In this document: positions 1-8,952 of the stretch, one piece after another
How positions within the stretch are numbered: the first letter of the stretch is position 1
How the letters are laid out: the number at the start of each line of letters is the position of its first letter
From: Pseudomonas sp. FP198
Lineage (GTDB): Bacteria > Pseudomonadota > Gammaproteobacteria > Pseudomonadales > Pseudomonadaceae
Direction of reading: 5' to 3'
Assembly (NCBI RefSeq): GCF_030687895.1
Contig: NZ_CP117452.1
Location: 4,580,501 to 4,644,500, forward strand
DNA length: 64,000 nucleotides
The notes under the pieces: model-generated
Database searches by the model: none
What the model saw: the letters and a program-made list of their open reading frames with translations, nothing else
Told to the model about the DNA's origin: nothing
Made by a program: the position numbers and the translations under genes

Positions 1-170
1 CGCGAGCAAGCTCGCTCCCACAGGCTGCGTGCCTGCGATATACTGCCGCGCCTTTTTAGCGTCGCGCCAGCATGCCCGGCGTGCCTTATAGAGGTGCCGC
101 CCGTCGACCGATGCACCCAAGCGGCCGGCACCTTATTGAATGTTCCCGTCTTTAGAGAGGAGCGCGACTC

Positions 171-1694
171 ATGACCGTGATCAAGCAAGATGACCTGATA
201 CAGAGCGTCGCCGACGCCTTGCAGTTCATTTCCTATTACCACCCCGTGGATTTCATCCAGGCGATGCACGAGGCCTACCTGCGCGAAGAATCGCCGGCGG
301 CCCGTGATTCCATGGCGCAGATCCTGATCAACTCGCGCATGTGCGCCACCGGCCATCGGCCGATCTGCCAGGACACCGGTATCGTGACCGTGTTCGTGCG
401 CGTGGGCATGGACGTGCGTTGGGATGGCGCGACCATGGGCCTGGACGACATGATCAACGAGGGCGTGCGTCGCGCCTACAACCTGCCGGAAAACGTCCTG
501 CGCGCATCGATCCTCGCCGACCCGGCAGGCGCGCGCAGAAACACCAAGGACAACACGCCGGCGGTTATCCACTACTCCATCGTCCCGGGCAACACCGTGG
601 AAGTGGACGTGGCGGCCAAGGGCGGCGGCTCCGAGAACAAGTCGAAGATGGCCATGCTCAACCCGTCCGACTCCATCGTCGACTGGGTACTCAAGACCGT
701 TCCGACCATGGGCGCCGGCTGGTGCCCACCGGGCATGCTCGGCATCGGCATCGGCGGCACCGCCGAGAAAGCCGCGGTGATGGCCAAGGAAGTGTTGATG
801 GAATCCATCGACATCCACGAGCTCAAGGCCCGCGGCCCGCAGAACCGTATCGAAGAGATGCGCCTGGAGCTGTTCGAGAAGGTCAACCAACTGGGCATCG
901 GCGCCCAGGGCCTGGGCGGCCTGACCACCGTGCTCGACGTGAAGATCATGGACTACCCGACCCACGCCGCTTCCCTGCCGGTGTGCATGATCCCCAACTG
1001 CGCCGCCACCCGTCACGCCCACTTCGTGCTCGACGGCAGCGGCCCGGCCTCGCTGGAAGCGCCACCGCTGGACGCCTACCCGGAAATCGTCTGGGAAGCC
1101 GGTCCGTCGGCGCGTCGCGTGAACCTCGACACCCTGACCCCGGAAGAAGTGCAGAGCTGGAAGCCGGGCGAAACCGTATTGCTCAACGGCAAGATGCTCA
1201 CCGGTCGCGACGCGGCGCACAAGCGCATGGTCGAGATGCTGAACAAGGGTGAAACCCTGCCGGTGGACCTCAAGGGCCGCTTCATCTACTACGTTGGCCC
1301 GGTCGACCCGGTCGGCGACGAAGTGGTTGGCCCGGCCGGCCCGACCACCGCCACGCGGATGGACAAGTTCACCCGCCAGATCCTCGAGCAGACCGGCCTG
1401 TTGGGCATGATCGGCAAATCCGAGCGCGGCCCGACCGCCATCGAAGCGATCAAGGACAACAAGGCGGTCTACCTGATGGCCGTCGGCGGTGCCGCTTACC
1501 TGGTGGCCCAGGCGATCAAGAAATCCAAGGTCCTGGCCTTCGCCGAACTGGGGATGGAAGCGATCTACGAGTTCGAGGTCAAGGACATGCCGGTGACCGT
1601 TGCGGTCGACAGCAAGGGCGAGTCGGTGCACATCACCGGTCCAGCGATCTGGCAGCAGAAGATCAGCGAAAGCCTGGCGGTCGAAGTGCAGTAA
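171..1694 (+). CDS. fumA: Fumarate hydratase, class I (iron-sulfur)
   Basis: This 507-residue protein is a class I, oxygen-labile [4Fe-4S] fumarase, which interconverts fumarate and malate in the TCA cycle in the cytoplasm. The N-terminal half carries the class I signatures ATGHRPICQDTG and KGGGSENKSKMAMLNPSD. The C-terminal beta domain carries YYVGPVDPVGDEVVGPAGPTT. Both domains are in one chain of the usual length for FumA-type enzymes, unlike the split alpha/beta form. The start is supported by a GAGAGGAG Shine-Dalgarno about 9 bases upstream. The gene is monocistronic: a strong intrinsic terminator follows, and a REP cluster separates it from the kinase gene downstream. The family assignment is very secure; the fumA symbol is by analogy. 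Confidence 0.96.
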   Translation: MTVIKQDDLIQSVADALQFISYYHPVDFIQAMHEAYLREESPAARDSMAQILINSRMCATGHRPICQDTGIVTVFVRVGMDVRWDGATMGLDDMINEGVRRAYNLPENVLRASILADPAGARRNTKDNTPAVIHYSIVPGNTVEVDVAAKGGGSENKSKMAMLNPSDSIVDWVLKTVPTMGAGWCPPGMLGIGIGGTAEKAAVMAKEVLMESIDIHELKARGPQNRIEEMRLELFEKVNQLGIGAQGLGGLTTVLDVKIMDYPTHAASLPVCMIPNCAATRHAHFVLDGSGPASLEAPPLDAYPEIVWEAGPSARRVNLDTLTPEEVQSWKPGETVLLNGKMLTGRDAAHKRMVEMLNKGETLPVDLKGRFIYYVGPVDPVGDEVVGPAGPTTATRMDKFTRQILEQTGLLGMIGKSERGPTAIEAIKDNKAVYLMAVGGAAYLVAQAIKKSKVLAFAELGMEAIYEFEVKDMPVTVAVDSKGESVHITGPAIWQQKISESLAVEVQ

Positions 1695-1715
1695 CGCGCA
1701 TTTTACCGTTGTGAG

Positions 1716-1753
1716 AAAGGCCGGTGGGCGACAAGCTCACCGGCCTTTTTTTT
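1716..1753 (+). terminator. Rho-independent terminator after fumarase
   Basis: AAAGGCCGGTG pairs with CACCGGCCTTT across an 11-base loop, and the stem runs into a T tract. It begins about 20 bases after the fumarase stop codon. Confidence 0.92.
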
Positions 1754-1771
1754 GATATCCGCAATCAAAAC

Positions 1772-1911
1772 CTGTGGGAGCGAGCCTGCTCGCGAAAGCG
1801 CTTTGTCAGTCAACATCAATGCAGGATGTTCCATCACATTCGCGAGTAGGCTCGCTCCCACAAGGGATGAGTCGCCAGACCCAGTGTCGGAGCGAGCTTG
1901 CTCGCGATGGC
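1772..1911. repeat. REP-A cluster (three units)
   Basis: REP-A is the GTGGGAGCGAGCNTGCTCGC family. One forward unit lies at about 1773-1797, one inverted unit at 1842-1862, and a third forward unit lacks its first bases at about 1888-1911. The alternating orientation makes this a BIME-like cluster between fumarase and mifS. Confidence 0.9.
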
Positions 1912-1981
1912 GGTCGATCAGGCTTCAAATCGTTCCAGCATGCTATCTTGCCCGCCCGACTTTCCACTGGTTTACGCCAGC

Positions 1982-3745
1982 ATGCCGACTACCCGTACCT
2001 TGCGCCTGGCGCTGTATACCCTGCTGATTCTCACTGGCGCTGCCATCGCCGCCACCCTCGCCGTACGCCACGCCGAACGCGCGGCCCTGGAAGAGGACGC
2101 CAGCCGTGCCAGCCAGCAACTGGCGCTGTACGCCAACTCCCTGCATACCCTGATCGAACGCTACCGCGCCCTGCCCTCCGTGCTGGCCCTGGACCCACAA
2201 TTGCGCGATGCCCTAAAGGGCCCGGTCAGCGCGGCGCAACAGGATGAACTGAATCGCAAGCTGGAAAAGATCAACGGCGCCGCGCAGTCCTCCACCCTGG
2301 AATTGCTGGACCATACCGGCCTGGCCGTGGCGGCCAGCAACTGGCGGCTGCCGAGCAGCTATGTCGGTCACAATTATGGTTTTCGTCCCTATTTCATCCA
2401 GACCCGCACCCAAGGCACCGGGCGGTTTTATGCCGTGGGCGTGACCAGTGGCATCCCCGGTTATTTCCTGTCCAGCGCGGTAACCGGCGACAACGGCGAG
2501 TTCCTCGGCGCCATGGTCGTGAAGCTGGAGTTTCCGGAGCTGGAACGGGAATGGCGCCAGGGCAGCGACACCTTGCTGGTCAGCGATGCGCGCGGCATCA
2601 TTTTCATCGCCAACCGGCCGGGCTGGCGTTATCGCCACCTGCGCCCACTGGCCGACAGCGACCGCGCCGAACTCAAGGCTACCCGTCAATACGACAAGCA
2701 ACCGCTGCAGCCCCTGGCCTTCGATCCGCTGCGACGCTTCGACGACAACAGCCATCTGGCCCGGGTCGAAGCGCCCGATGGCACGGCGGACTATCTCTGG
2801 GAATCCCTGCCGTTGACCGGCGAAGGCTGGACCTTGCATTTGTTGCGCAGGCCGCAGATCGCCTTCGAAGACCTGCGCAACGCCGGGCTCGCCGCCGCCG
2901 GGTTGTGGCTGGCGCTGGTGTTCCTGCTGCTGTTTCTCAATCAGCGCTGGCGCCTGGCAAGACTGCGTCAACGCAGCCGCGAGGAACTCGAACGACTGGT
3001 GGAGGAACGCACGCGTGAACTGCGCACCGCTCAGGACGGCCTGGTGCAATCGGCCAAGCTCGCGGCCCTGGGGCAGATGTCGGCAGCACTGGCCCACGAG
3101 ATCAACCAGCCGCTGACCGCCCAACGCATGCAACTGGCGACCCTGCGCCTGTTGCTCGACCATGGTCGGGTGGAGGACGCCTACAAGGCGCTCAAACCGG
3201 TGGATGACATGCTCACACGCATGGCGGCCCTCACCGGCCACCTCAAAACCTTTGCCCGCAAAAGCCCGAGCGGCCTGCGTGAGCGCCTGGACCTGGCAGC
3301 GGTGGTCGACCAGGCCCTGCAATTGCTGGAGACCCGCCTGCGCGATGAACACGTCAGCACGGTGTTGCACCTGGCCCGCCCGGCCTGGGTTCGCGGCGAC
3401 GCGATCCGCCTCGAACAGGTGCTGATCAACCTGCTGCGCAATGCCCTCGACGCGATGGTCGACCAACCGATCAAGCGCCTGGAAGTGCGCCTGCAGGCCG
3501 ATGAGCAACTGTGGTGCCTGACAGTGAAAGACAGCGGCGGCGGAATTGCCGAAGAGCACCTGGCCCAGGTGTTCGACCCCTTTTTCACCACCAAGGCCGT
3601 TGGCGATGGCCTGGGCCTGGGCCTGGCGGTGTCGTTTGCGATCATTCATGAATCCGGCGGGCGGCTGACAGCGGGCAATCACGAAAACGGCGCGGTATTC
3701 TGCGTCACCTTGCCCATCGATCCGGAGGCGCCGCTGCATGCTTGA
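1982..3745 (+). CDS. mifS: Sensor histidine kinase, DctB/MifS type
   Basis: This 587-residue membrane kinase is of the C4-dicarboxylate/alpha-ketoglutarate sensor class. A transmembrane helix near residues 8-28 is followed by a periplasmic Cache/PAS-like domain with a [10 protein letters not shown] motif typical of DctB. A second helix lies around residues 300-320, then a coiled coil, then HisKA with LAHEINQPL (H372) and an HATPase with [16 protein letters not shown] and GLGLGLAVS motifs. An ATG 84 bases upstream is in frame, but the [15 protein letters not shown] start gives a proper N-terminal membrane anchor. It overlaps the regulator gene by 8 bases. From established knowledge, P. aeruginosa MifS/MifR controls alpha-ketoglutarate use with RpoN. 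The permease next door makes the same role likely here. Confidence 0.88.
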   Translation: MPTTRTLRLALYTLLILTGAAIAATLAVRHAERAALEEDASRASQQLALYANSLHTLIERYRALPSVLALDPQLRDALKGPVSAAQQDELNRKLEKINGAAQSSTLELLDHTGLAVAASNWRLPSSYVGHNYGFRPYFIQTRTQGTGRFYAVGVTSGIPGYFLSSAVTGDNGEFLGAMVVKLEFPELEREWRQGSDTLLVSDARGIIFIANRPGWRYRHLRPLADSDRAELKATRQYDKQPLQPLAFDPLRRFDDNSHLARVEAPDGTADYLWESLPLTGEGWTLHLLRRPQIAFEDLRNAGLAAAGLWLALVFLLLFLNQRWRLARLRQRSREELERLVEERTRELRTAQDGLVQSAKLAALGQMSAALAHEINQPLTAQRMQLATLRLLLDHGRVEDAYKALKPVDDMLTRMAALTGHLKTFARKSPSGLRERLDLAAVVDQALQLLETRLRDEHVSTVLHLARPAWVRGDAIRLEQVLINLLRNALDAMVDQPIKRLEVRLQADEQLWCLTVKDSGGGIAEEHLAQVFDPFFTTKAVGDGLGLGLAVSFAIIHESGGRLTAGNHENGAVFCVTLPIDPEAPLHA

Positions 3746-5072
3746 TTCGGTCATAGTCGTCGATGACGAGAGCAGTATCCGCAGTGCCGTGGAGCAGTGG
3801 CTGAGCCTGTCCGGATTCCGCGTGCAGTTGTTCAGCCGCGCCGAAGACTGCCTGGTGCAGTTGCCGGAGAATTTTGCCGGGGTGATCCTGAGTGACGTGC
3901 GCATGCCTGGGCTCAGCGGCCTGGAACTGTTGGCCGAAGTACGCAAGCGCGACCCCGACCTGCCGGTGATCCTGTTGACCGGTCACGGCGATGTACCGAT
4001 GGCGGTGGAAGCCATGCGCGACGGGGCCTACGACTTCCTGGAAAAACCCTTCAGCCCTGAAGCCCTGCTGGGCAGCCTGCGTCGCGCCCTCGATAAACGT
4101 TTCCTGGTGCTGGAGAACCGCCGGCTGCACGAGCAGGCCGACGCCAGGGCCCGGCTGGACACCACGCTGCTGGGCGTCTCCCGGCCTTTGCAGAACTTGC
4201 GCCGCCAGGTGCTGGACCTGGCGACCCTGCCGGTCAACGTGTTGATTCGCGGCGAAACCGGCAGTGGCAAGGAACTGGTCGCCCGCTGCCTGCATGATTT
4301 CGGCCCAAGGGCGAGCAAACCTTTCGTGGCGCTGAACTGTGCGGCCATTCCCGAGCCGCTGTTCGAGGCCGAACTGTTCGGCCATGAAAGCGGCGCATTC
4401 ACCGGCGCCCAGGGCAAACGCATCGGCAAGCTCGAATATGCCGATGGCGGCACACTGTTTCTTGATGAAATCGAGAGCATGCCGTTGGCGCAACAGGCCA
4501 AGTTGCTGCGGGTTCTGCAGGAAAAGAAACTCGAGCGCCTGGGCTCCAACCAGAGCATCCCGGTGGACCTGCGCATCATTGCCGCGACCAAACCGGACCT
4601 GTTGGACGAAGCCCGTGCCGGGCGATTTCGCGAAGACCTGGCCTATCGGCTGAATATCGCCGAACTGCGCCTGCCGCCGCTGCGGGAACGACGCGAAGAC
4701 ATCCCCTTGCTGTTCGAGCATTTCGCCCACGGCGCCGCCGAACGCCTGGGCCGCCCGGCAACGCCGCTGAGCGGCCCGCAACTGAGCCATTTACTCAGCC
4801 ATGACTGGCCGGGCAACGTCCGCGAACTGGCCAACGTCGCCGAACGCCAGGTGCTGGGCCTGGATCAACTGCCCGTCGAGGATGCGGCGCCCGGCCAATC
4901 CCTGGCGGCCCGGCAGGAAGCCTTCGAAGCGCAATGCCTGCGCGCCGCCCTCACGCGGCACAAGGGCGACGTGAAAGCCGTGCTCGAAGAACTGCAACTG
5001 CCGCGCCGTACCTTCAATGAAAAGATGCAGCGGCATGGGTTGAGCCGGGAGATGTTTTTGCAGGAGCGCTGA
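3738..5072 (+). CDS. mifR: Sigma-54 response regulator, DctD/MifR type
   Basis: This 444-residue NtrC-family activator is the expected partner of the overlapping upstream kinase. It has an N-terminal receiver with phosphoacceptor D53 in LSDVRMPG. The AAA+ domain has Walker A GETGSGKE, the sigma-54-contacting GAFTGA loop and Walker B GGTLFLDEIES. A C-terminal Fis-type helix-turn-helix ends in LPRRTFNEKMQRHGL. The GAFTGA motif means it acts with RpoN. The sigma-54 promoter and tandem palindromes upstream of the next gene are its obvious target. DctD and MifR are close relatives, so the MifR name rests on context with the alpha-ketoglutarate permease. Confidence 0.92.
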   Translation: MLDSVIVVDDESSIRSAVEQWLSLSGFRVQLFSRAEDCLVQLPENFAGVILSDVRMPGLSGLELLAEVRKRDPDLPVILLTGHGDVPMAVEAMRDGAYDFLEKPFSPEALLGSLRRALDKRFLVLENRRLHEQADARARLDTTLLGVSRPLQNLRRQVLDLATLPVNVLIRGETGSGKELVARCLHDFGPRASKPFVALNCAAIPEPLFEAELFGHESGAFTGAQGKRIGKLEYADGGTLFLDEIESMPLAQQAKLLRVLQEKKLERLGSNQSIPVDLRIIAATKPDLLDEARAGRFREDLAYRLNIAELRLPPLRERREDIPLLFEHFAHGAAERLGRPATPLSGPQLSHLLSHDWPGNVRELANVAERQVLGLDQLPVEDAAPGQSLAARQEAFEAQCLRAALTRHKGDVKAVLEELQLPRRTFNEKMQRHGLSREMFLQER

Positions 5073-5098
5073 TTTTTTTGCGCTGGCCGCTCCGGCCT

Positions 5099-5174
5099 CT
5101 TCGCGAGCAGGCTCGCTCCCACAGGGACCTGCGGATACTGAACCTCATGTGGGAGCGAGCCTGCTCGCGAAGAG
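5099..5174. repeat. REP-A inverted pair
   Basis: An inverted unit at about 5099-5122 and a forward unit at about 5150-5174 face each other just after mifR. Confidence 0.9.
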
Positions 5175-5191
5175 GCCCGATACATCACTTG

Positions 5192-5244
5192 ATAAGCGGA
5201 TCTCCGCCCAACCCCTTAGCCACAATAAGCGGATTTCCGCTTAT
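5192..5244 (+). promoter_or_regulatory. Candidate MifR/DctD upstream activating sites, two phased palindromes
   Basis: ATAAGCGGATTTCCGCTTAT at 5225-5244 has perfect 9-base arms around TT. A second copy at 5192-5211 keeps the left arm ATAAGCGGA and the core TCCGC of the right arm. The two centres are 33 bases apart, about three helical turns, so two dimers would bind on the same DNA face. They lie 40-90 bases upstream of the -24 element, the usual place for enhancer sites of NtrC-family activators. Binding by the adjacent regulator is inferred. Confidence 0.8.
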
Positions 5245-5283
5245 CCGCCGCCACCAACCCGTCTAAACCGGCCCTCCGCCACC

Positions 5284-5300
5284 TGGCACAGCTCCTGCTA
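5284..5300 (+). promoter_or_regulatory. Sigma-54 (-24/-12) promoter of the alpha-ketoglutarate permease
   Basis: TGGCACAGCTCCTGCTA contains GG, ten bases, then GC, and matches the sigma-54 consensus TGGCAC-N5-TTGCW at all but one or two positions. It is 62 bases upstream of the permease ATG. Confidence 0.9.
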
Positions 5301-5361
5301 TAGCCCTGGCAGGCTGCGTTCACACGCGCTCCACAAAAACAATTAAACGAAGGATCCTTCA

Positions 5362-6681
5362 ATGGATAACTCCAACGCCCTGCCCATTGGGTCGGCTGCC
5401 GTGCCCGCCCGTGAAAGAACCACCGCCAGCCGGATCAAATCGATCTTCAGCGGCTCGGTCGGCAACATGGTCGAGTGGTACGACTGGTACGTCTATGCCG
5501 CTTTCTCGTTGTACTTCGCCAAAGCCTTCTTCCCCAAGGGCGACACCACCGCCCAACTGCTCAACACTGCCGCGATCTTCGCCGTCGGCTTCCTGATGCG
5601 CCCGATCGGTGGCTGGCTGATGGGCCTGTACGCTGACCGCGCCGGCCGTAAACGCGCGTTGATGGCCTCGGTGTACCTGATGTGCTTCGGCTCGCTGATC
5701 ATCGCCCTGAGCCCGAGCTACGAAACCATCGGCGTCGGCGCGCCGATCCTGCTGGTCTTCGCCCGCTTGCTCCAAGGCTTGTCGGTGGGTGGCGAATACG
5801 GCACGTCGGCCACCTACCTGAGCGAGATGGCGACCAAGGAACGACGTGGTTTCTTCTCCAGCTTCCAGTACGTGACCCTGATCTCCGGCCAGCTCATCGC
5901 CCTCGGCGTGCTGATCGTGCTGCAGCAGGTCCTCACCACCGAGCAACTGTACGCCTGGGGCTGGCGCATCCCGTTCGCCATCGGCGCGCTGTGCGCAGTC
6001 GTGGCGCTGTACCTGCGTCGCGGCATGGAAGAAACCGAGTCGTTCACCAAGAAGGAAAAAGCCAAGGAAAGCGCGATGCGCACCTTGATGCGTCATCCCA
6101 AGGAACTGCTTACCGTGGTCGGCCTGACCATGGGCGGTACGCTGGCGTTCTACACCTACACCACCTACATGCAGAAGTACCTGGTGAACACCGTCGGCAT
6201 GAGCATCTCCGACTCCACCACCATTTCCGCCGCCACGCTGTTCCTGTTCATGTGCCTGCAACCGATCATCGGTGGGCTGTCGGACAAGATCGGTCGCCGC
6301 CCGATCCTGATTGCCTTCGGCATCCTGGGGACGTTGTTCACGGTGCCGATCCTCACCACCCTGCACACCATCCAGACCTGGTGGGGCGCGTTCTTCCTGA
6401 TCATGGCCGCGCTGATCATCGTCAGCGGCTACACCTCGATCAACGCGGTGGTGAAAGCCGAGCTGTTCCCTACCGAGATCCGCGCCCTCGGCGTCGGCCT
6501 GCCGTACGCCCTGACCGTATCGATCTTCGGCGGCACCGCCGAATACATCGCGCTGTGGTTCAAGAGCATCGGCATGGAAACCGGCTACTACTGGTACGTG
6601 ACAGGCTGCATCGCGGTATCGCTGCTGGTCTACATCACCATGAAAGACACCCGCAAGCATTCGCGGATCGTGACGGACTGA
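5362..6681 (+). CDS. kgtP: MFS alpha-ketoglutarate/dicarboxylate permease
   Basis: This 439-residue inner-membrane symporter of the metabolite:H+ symporter branch of the MFS has about 12 hydrophobic helices. The family signatures are visible: GNMVEWYDWYVYAAFSLYFA at the first helix, the loop 2-3 motif GLYADRAGRKRAL, and RLLQGLSVGGEYGTSATYL in helix 4. The repeated loop motif DKIGRRP starts the second half. The length and N-terminus fit KgtP and its P. aeruginosa counterpart. The start is preceded by GAAGGA about 8 bases upstream. The gene has its own sigma-54 promoter with phased upstream palindromes, so it is probably switched on by the adjacent kinase/regulator pair in response to alpha-ketoglutarate. 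Another C4/C5 dicarboxylate remains possible as substrate. Confidence 0.92.
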   Translation: MDNSNALPIGSAAVPARERTTASRIKSIFSGSVGNMVEWYDWYVYAAFSLYFAKAFFPKGDTTAQLLNTAAIFAVGFLMRPIGGWLMGLYADRAGRKRALMASVYLMCFGSLIIALSPSYETIGVGAPILLVFARLLQGLSVGGEYGTSATYLSEMATKERRGFFSSFQYVTLISGQLIALGVLIVLQQVLTTEQLYAWGWRIPFAIGALCAVVALYLRRGMEETESFTKKEKAKESAMRTLMRHPKELLTVVGLTMGGTLAFYTYTTYMQKYLVNTVGMSISDSTTISAATLFLFMCLQPIIGGLSDKIGRRPILIAFGILGTLFTVPILTTLHTIQTWWGAFFLIMAALIIVSGYTSINAVVKAELFPTEIRALGVGLPYALTVSIFGGTAEYIALWFKSIGMETGYYWYVTGCIAVSLLVYITMKDTRKHSRIVTD

Positions 6682-6699
6682 TAGTCAAGCCGTAGCAAC

Positions 6700-6734
6700 A
6701 AAAGGGGCTGACCTCGCCGGGTTCGCCCCTTTTT
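6700..6734 (+). terminator. Rho-independent terminator after kgtP
   Basis: AAAAGGGGC pairs with GCCCCTTTT and is followed by a short T run. It starts about 20 bases after the permease stop codon. Confidence 0.88.
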
Positions 6735-6817
6735 CGCTCCAGGTTTTCGAGATTAATTCTCACTTAATGACTGCACTTCATGCTCATCTCCATCGAAACA
6801 TTAACTGGAGCATGACC

Positions 6818-7036
6818 ATGAAGACTCGACTGATTTTCGCCCTGACCCTCTCCGTATTGGCCACCAGCGCCTTTGCCGACGACGGCTTCGACCGCACCGG
6901 CACCGCCGCTTTTATCGCCGGCACCCATGACCGCAGCGGCTCGGCCGCTGTTGCCAGACAAGATGAAAACCACGTCACCGAGCCGACCGTCGCAACACAG
7001 GGCTCCGACCGCGCCGATGCGGCGTCTACCAACTGA
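6818..7036 (+). CDS. Small secreted hypothetical protein
   Basis: The 72-residue product begins MKTRLIFALTLSVLATSAFA, a clear Sec signal peptide with an AFA cleavage site. This leaves a mature peptide of about 52 residues that is hydrophilic, without cysteine, and rich in Asp, Thr, Ala and Ser. I chose the second of two nearby ATGs because GGAG sits about 7 bases before it; the first ATG at 6812 would be too close. I do not recognise a domain. A terminator before it and a REP pair after it suggest it is transcribed alone. The function is unknown. Confidence 0.72.
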   Translation: MKTRLIFALTLSVLATSAFADDGFDRTGTAAFIAGTHDRSGSAAVARQDENHVTEPTVATQGSDRADAASTN

Positions 7037-7057
7037 CTCCGGTATATCACTAAACCC

Positions 7058-7146
7058 TGTGGGAGCGAGCTTGCTCGCGATGACGGTGCGTCAGACAGAA
7101 ATTTTTGTCTGATGCGCCGCCATCGCGAGCAAGCTCGCTCCCACAT
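7058..7146. repeat. REP-A inverted pair
   Basis: A forward unit at about 7060-7081 and an inverted unit at about 7123-7144 are separated by about 40 bases. Confidence 0.92.
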
Positions 7147-7228
7147 GTTTTTCGGGGTGCTGACAAAACGGGCTGATCGCTGCACTATCGTCGGATTCCC
7201 TTTTTAAGCACCGGACCTTCACATCTCC

Positions 7229-7849
7229 ATGCCCGATGACATCCATTACTACGAACCCGCCAACGGTCACGGCCTGCCCCACGATCCGTTCAATGCGATC
7301 GTCGGTCCACGGCCCATTGGCTGGATTTCTTCCCAGGACGGCGAAGGTCGCCTGAACCTGGCGCCCTACAGTTTCTTCAACGCTTTCAACTACGTTCCGC
7401 CGATCATCGGTTTCTCAAGTGTCGGGCGCAAAGACAGCCTGAACAATATCGAGCAGACCGGGGAATTCGCCTGGAACCTCGCCACCCGCCCACTGGCCGA
7501 GCAGATGAACCAGAGCTGCGCAATGGTCGCGCCAGAGGTCGATGAGTTCGAACTGGCAGGTCTGACGACCGCCCCGTCGCGGGTGATCCAGGTGCCACGC
7601 GTGGCAGAGAGCCCGGTGTCCTTCGAATGCAAGGTCACGCAGATCATTCAGCTGCAACGTGCCGACAAGGCGCTTGTACCGAGCTGGCTGATCCTCGGCG
7701 AAGTCGTCGCCGTGCACATCGCCAAGTGGCTGTTGAAGGATGGGGTATACGACACCGCCGCCGCCGAGCCGATTTTGCGTGGTGGCGGGCCGGCGGATTA
7801 TTTCCAGCTGGGGCCGGAGGCGTTGTTCAGGATGCATCGCCCGAAGTAA
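7229..7849 (+). CDS. Flavin reductase-like FMN-binding protein
   Basis: This 206-residue cytosolic protein belongs to the flavin reductase-like (split-barrel FMN-binding) family. Typical features are PFNAIVGPRPIGWISSQD at the start of the barrel, NLAPYSFFNAFNYVPPIIGFSS, and the KDSLNNIEQTGEFAWNLAT stretch that contacts FMN. Members use NAD(P)H to reduce flavin for partner monooxygenases, or act as oxidoreductases themselves. No monooxygenase partner is adjacent, although a small ABM-type monooxygenase lies 0.5 kb downstream on the other strand. The substrate cannot be deduced from sequence. Confidence 0.88.
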   Translation: MPDDIHYYEPANGHGLPHDPFNAIVGPRPIGWISSQDGEGRLNLAPYSFFNAFNYVPPIIGFSSVGRKDSLNNIEQTGEFAWNLATRPLAEQMNQSCAMVAPEVDEFELAGLTTAPSRVIQVPRVAESPVSFECKVTQIIQLQRADKALVPSWLILGEVVAVHIAKWLLKDGVYDTAAAEPILRGGGPADYFQLGPEALFRMHRPK

Positions 7850-7850
7850 A

Positions 7851-7974
7851 TGTGGCGAGGGGATTTATCCCCGCTGGGCTGCGTAGCAGCCCCCAAAGCG
7901 GAACATCTGATACGCCAGGGTGGCTGGTCTCAGGGCCGCTACGCGCCCCAGCGGGGATAAATCCCCTCGCCACG
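7851..7974. repeat. REP-B inverted pair between convergent genes
   Basis: REP-B is the TGTGGCGAGGGGATTTATCC family. One unit begins at 7851 and an inverted unit ends at 7974. Each is followed internally by a small GGGCTGCGTAGCAGCCC-type hairpin. The pair fills the junction between two convergent genes. Confidence 0.92.
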
Positions 7975-7996
7975 AAAACAACCCTGGAAATGCCGA

Positions 7997-8230
7997 TTAC
8001 CAGACCAACCCGCCGTCCTCGTCGACACCCTGCAGGTGAGTCAACTGCTGGGCAGCCGCTTCATCGGCTTTGAAAGCAGTCTCGAACGTCTGCTCTTCGA
8101 GCACTTTGTTGAAGCGCGGCTTGTCGGGACTGCCGATGGCCTTGGTGGCGATGGCCGCGTAGTAGCCGCCACCCTCCTTGGGGACAACAGCGGAAACAGC
8201 TTCAAAAGTTTCAAAGGCTTTGCGTGCCAT
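7997..8230 (-). CDS. Small conserved-looking hypothetical protein
   Basis: The 77-residue product starts MARKAFETFEAVSAVVPKEG and is acidic at its C-terminus (QGVDEDGGLVW). The start is supported by AGGAT 7 bases upstream; a longer in-frame extension of 11 residues has no ribosome site. It has no signal peptide or membrane segment. Its alternating pattern (FETFEAVSAVVPKEGGGYYA) suggests a beta-rich fold, and I recall similar short proteins across pseudomonads. I cannot give a function. It is co-oriented with, and 40 bases downstream of, the ABM-domain gene, so the two may share a transcript. Confidence 0.68.
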   Translation of the reverse strand: MARKAFETFEAVSAVVPKEGGGYYAAIATKAIGSPDKPRFNKVLEEQTFETAFKADEAAAQQLTHLQGVDEDGGLVW

Positions 8231-8270
8231 AATGCGCATCCTGGCGGTTGGAATGACCGTCATTAAACCT

Positions 8271-8624
8271 TCAACCGGCCAGTTTGTGTACCTTCGCCAT
8301 GCACCCTTCGGTCGCCTTGGCGGCAGACACTTCGCGAAAGGTATGGAAATCCAGGCTGCTCACCACCAGGTCCTGCACCAGCTCGGCGAAGATCGCCATC
8401 GCCGGCGAATTGAAATAGGCCTCCATCGCCTGCTGGTGGGTCCACAGCCCGGAAACCAGCCACAAGTCGGCGTCGCATTGCGATTGCTGCAAGGCGAAGT
8501 GCAGGCAACCGGGAGCTTGCCGCGACGGGGTGATCAAGGTACTCAGGCGCGCACCCAATTGCTGGCTGCAGCCGGCTCGTGCCCGCACGAAAGCCATGTG
8601 ACTGACGGGGATCTGTGTAGTCAT
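8271..8624 (-). CDS. Antibiotic biosynthesis monooxygenase (ABM) domain protein
   Basis: This 117-residue single-domain protein of the dimeric alpha+beta barrel superfamily resembles YgiN and ABM monooxygenases. Typical parts are the N-terminal strand with MAFVRARAG, the helix GARLSTLITPSRQAPGC, and the LWLVSGLWTHQQAMEAYF segment. Such proteins are quinol monooxygenases or stress-related small oxygenases. The start is the ATG with GGAGG 7 bases upstream; a TTG two codons earlier overlaps the ribosome site. It is divergent from an AraC-family regulator, an arrangement typical of a regulator and its target. The substrate is unknown. Confidence 0.85.
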   Translation of the reverse strand: MTTQIPVSHMAFVRARAGCSQQLGARLSTLITPSRQAPGCLHFALQQSQCDADLWLVSGLWTHQQAMEAYFNSPAMAIFAELVQDLVVSSLDFHTFREVSAAKATEGCMAKVHKLAG

Positions 8625-8952
8625 GTTCAACCCTCCCAGGTGATCCTGTTGTGCAGCCGGGGACGGGCTGCGACAGGATCAAAGGTTAAGCGCCCCGACG
8701 CCAGCTTCGTTAGTCGATTCCTGCCGACACATTGCACGATCCTGCCCGCAGATGCCGCCGACCTGGCCTGGAACCGACACAAACAGCGCAACTTGAAACA
8801 AAAGGTTTCAAGCAAGTTTCGAGCAGGTTGCACCGTCCCGGTCCGACATGCCGTGCAGGATCAGGCAAGCTTTCAACAGGATGTTGCTACCGCTGCGCCT
8901 TGCACAAATTTAAGCTGCGTCCATCGCATCCCTATCATCCGAGGATTTCGGC
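8625..8952. other. Divergent intergenic region, ABM gene / AraC regulator
   Basis: This 328-base stretch separates the divergent starts and should hold both promoters and the AraC-family operator. I see no REP unit, terminator hairpin or confident small ORF in it. Confidence 0.6.
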
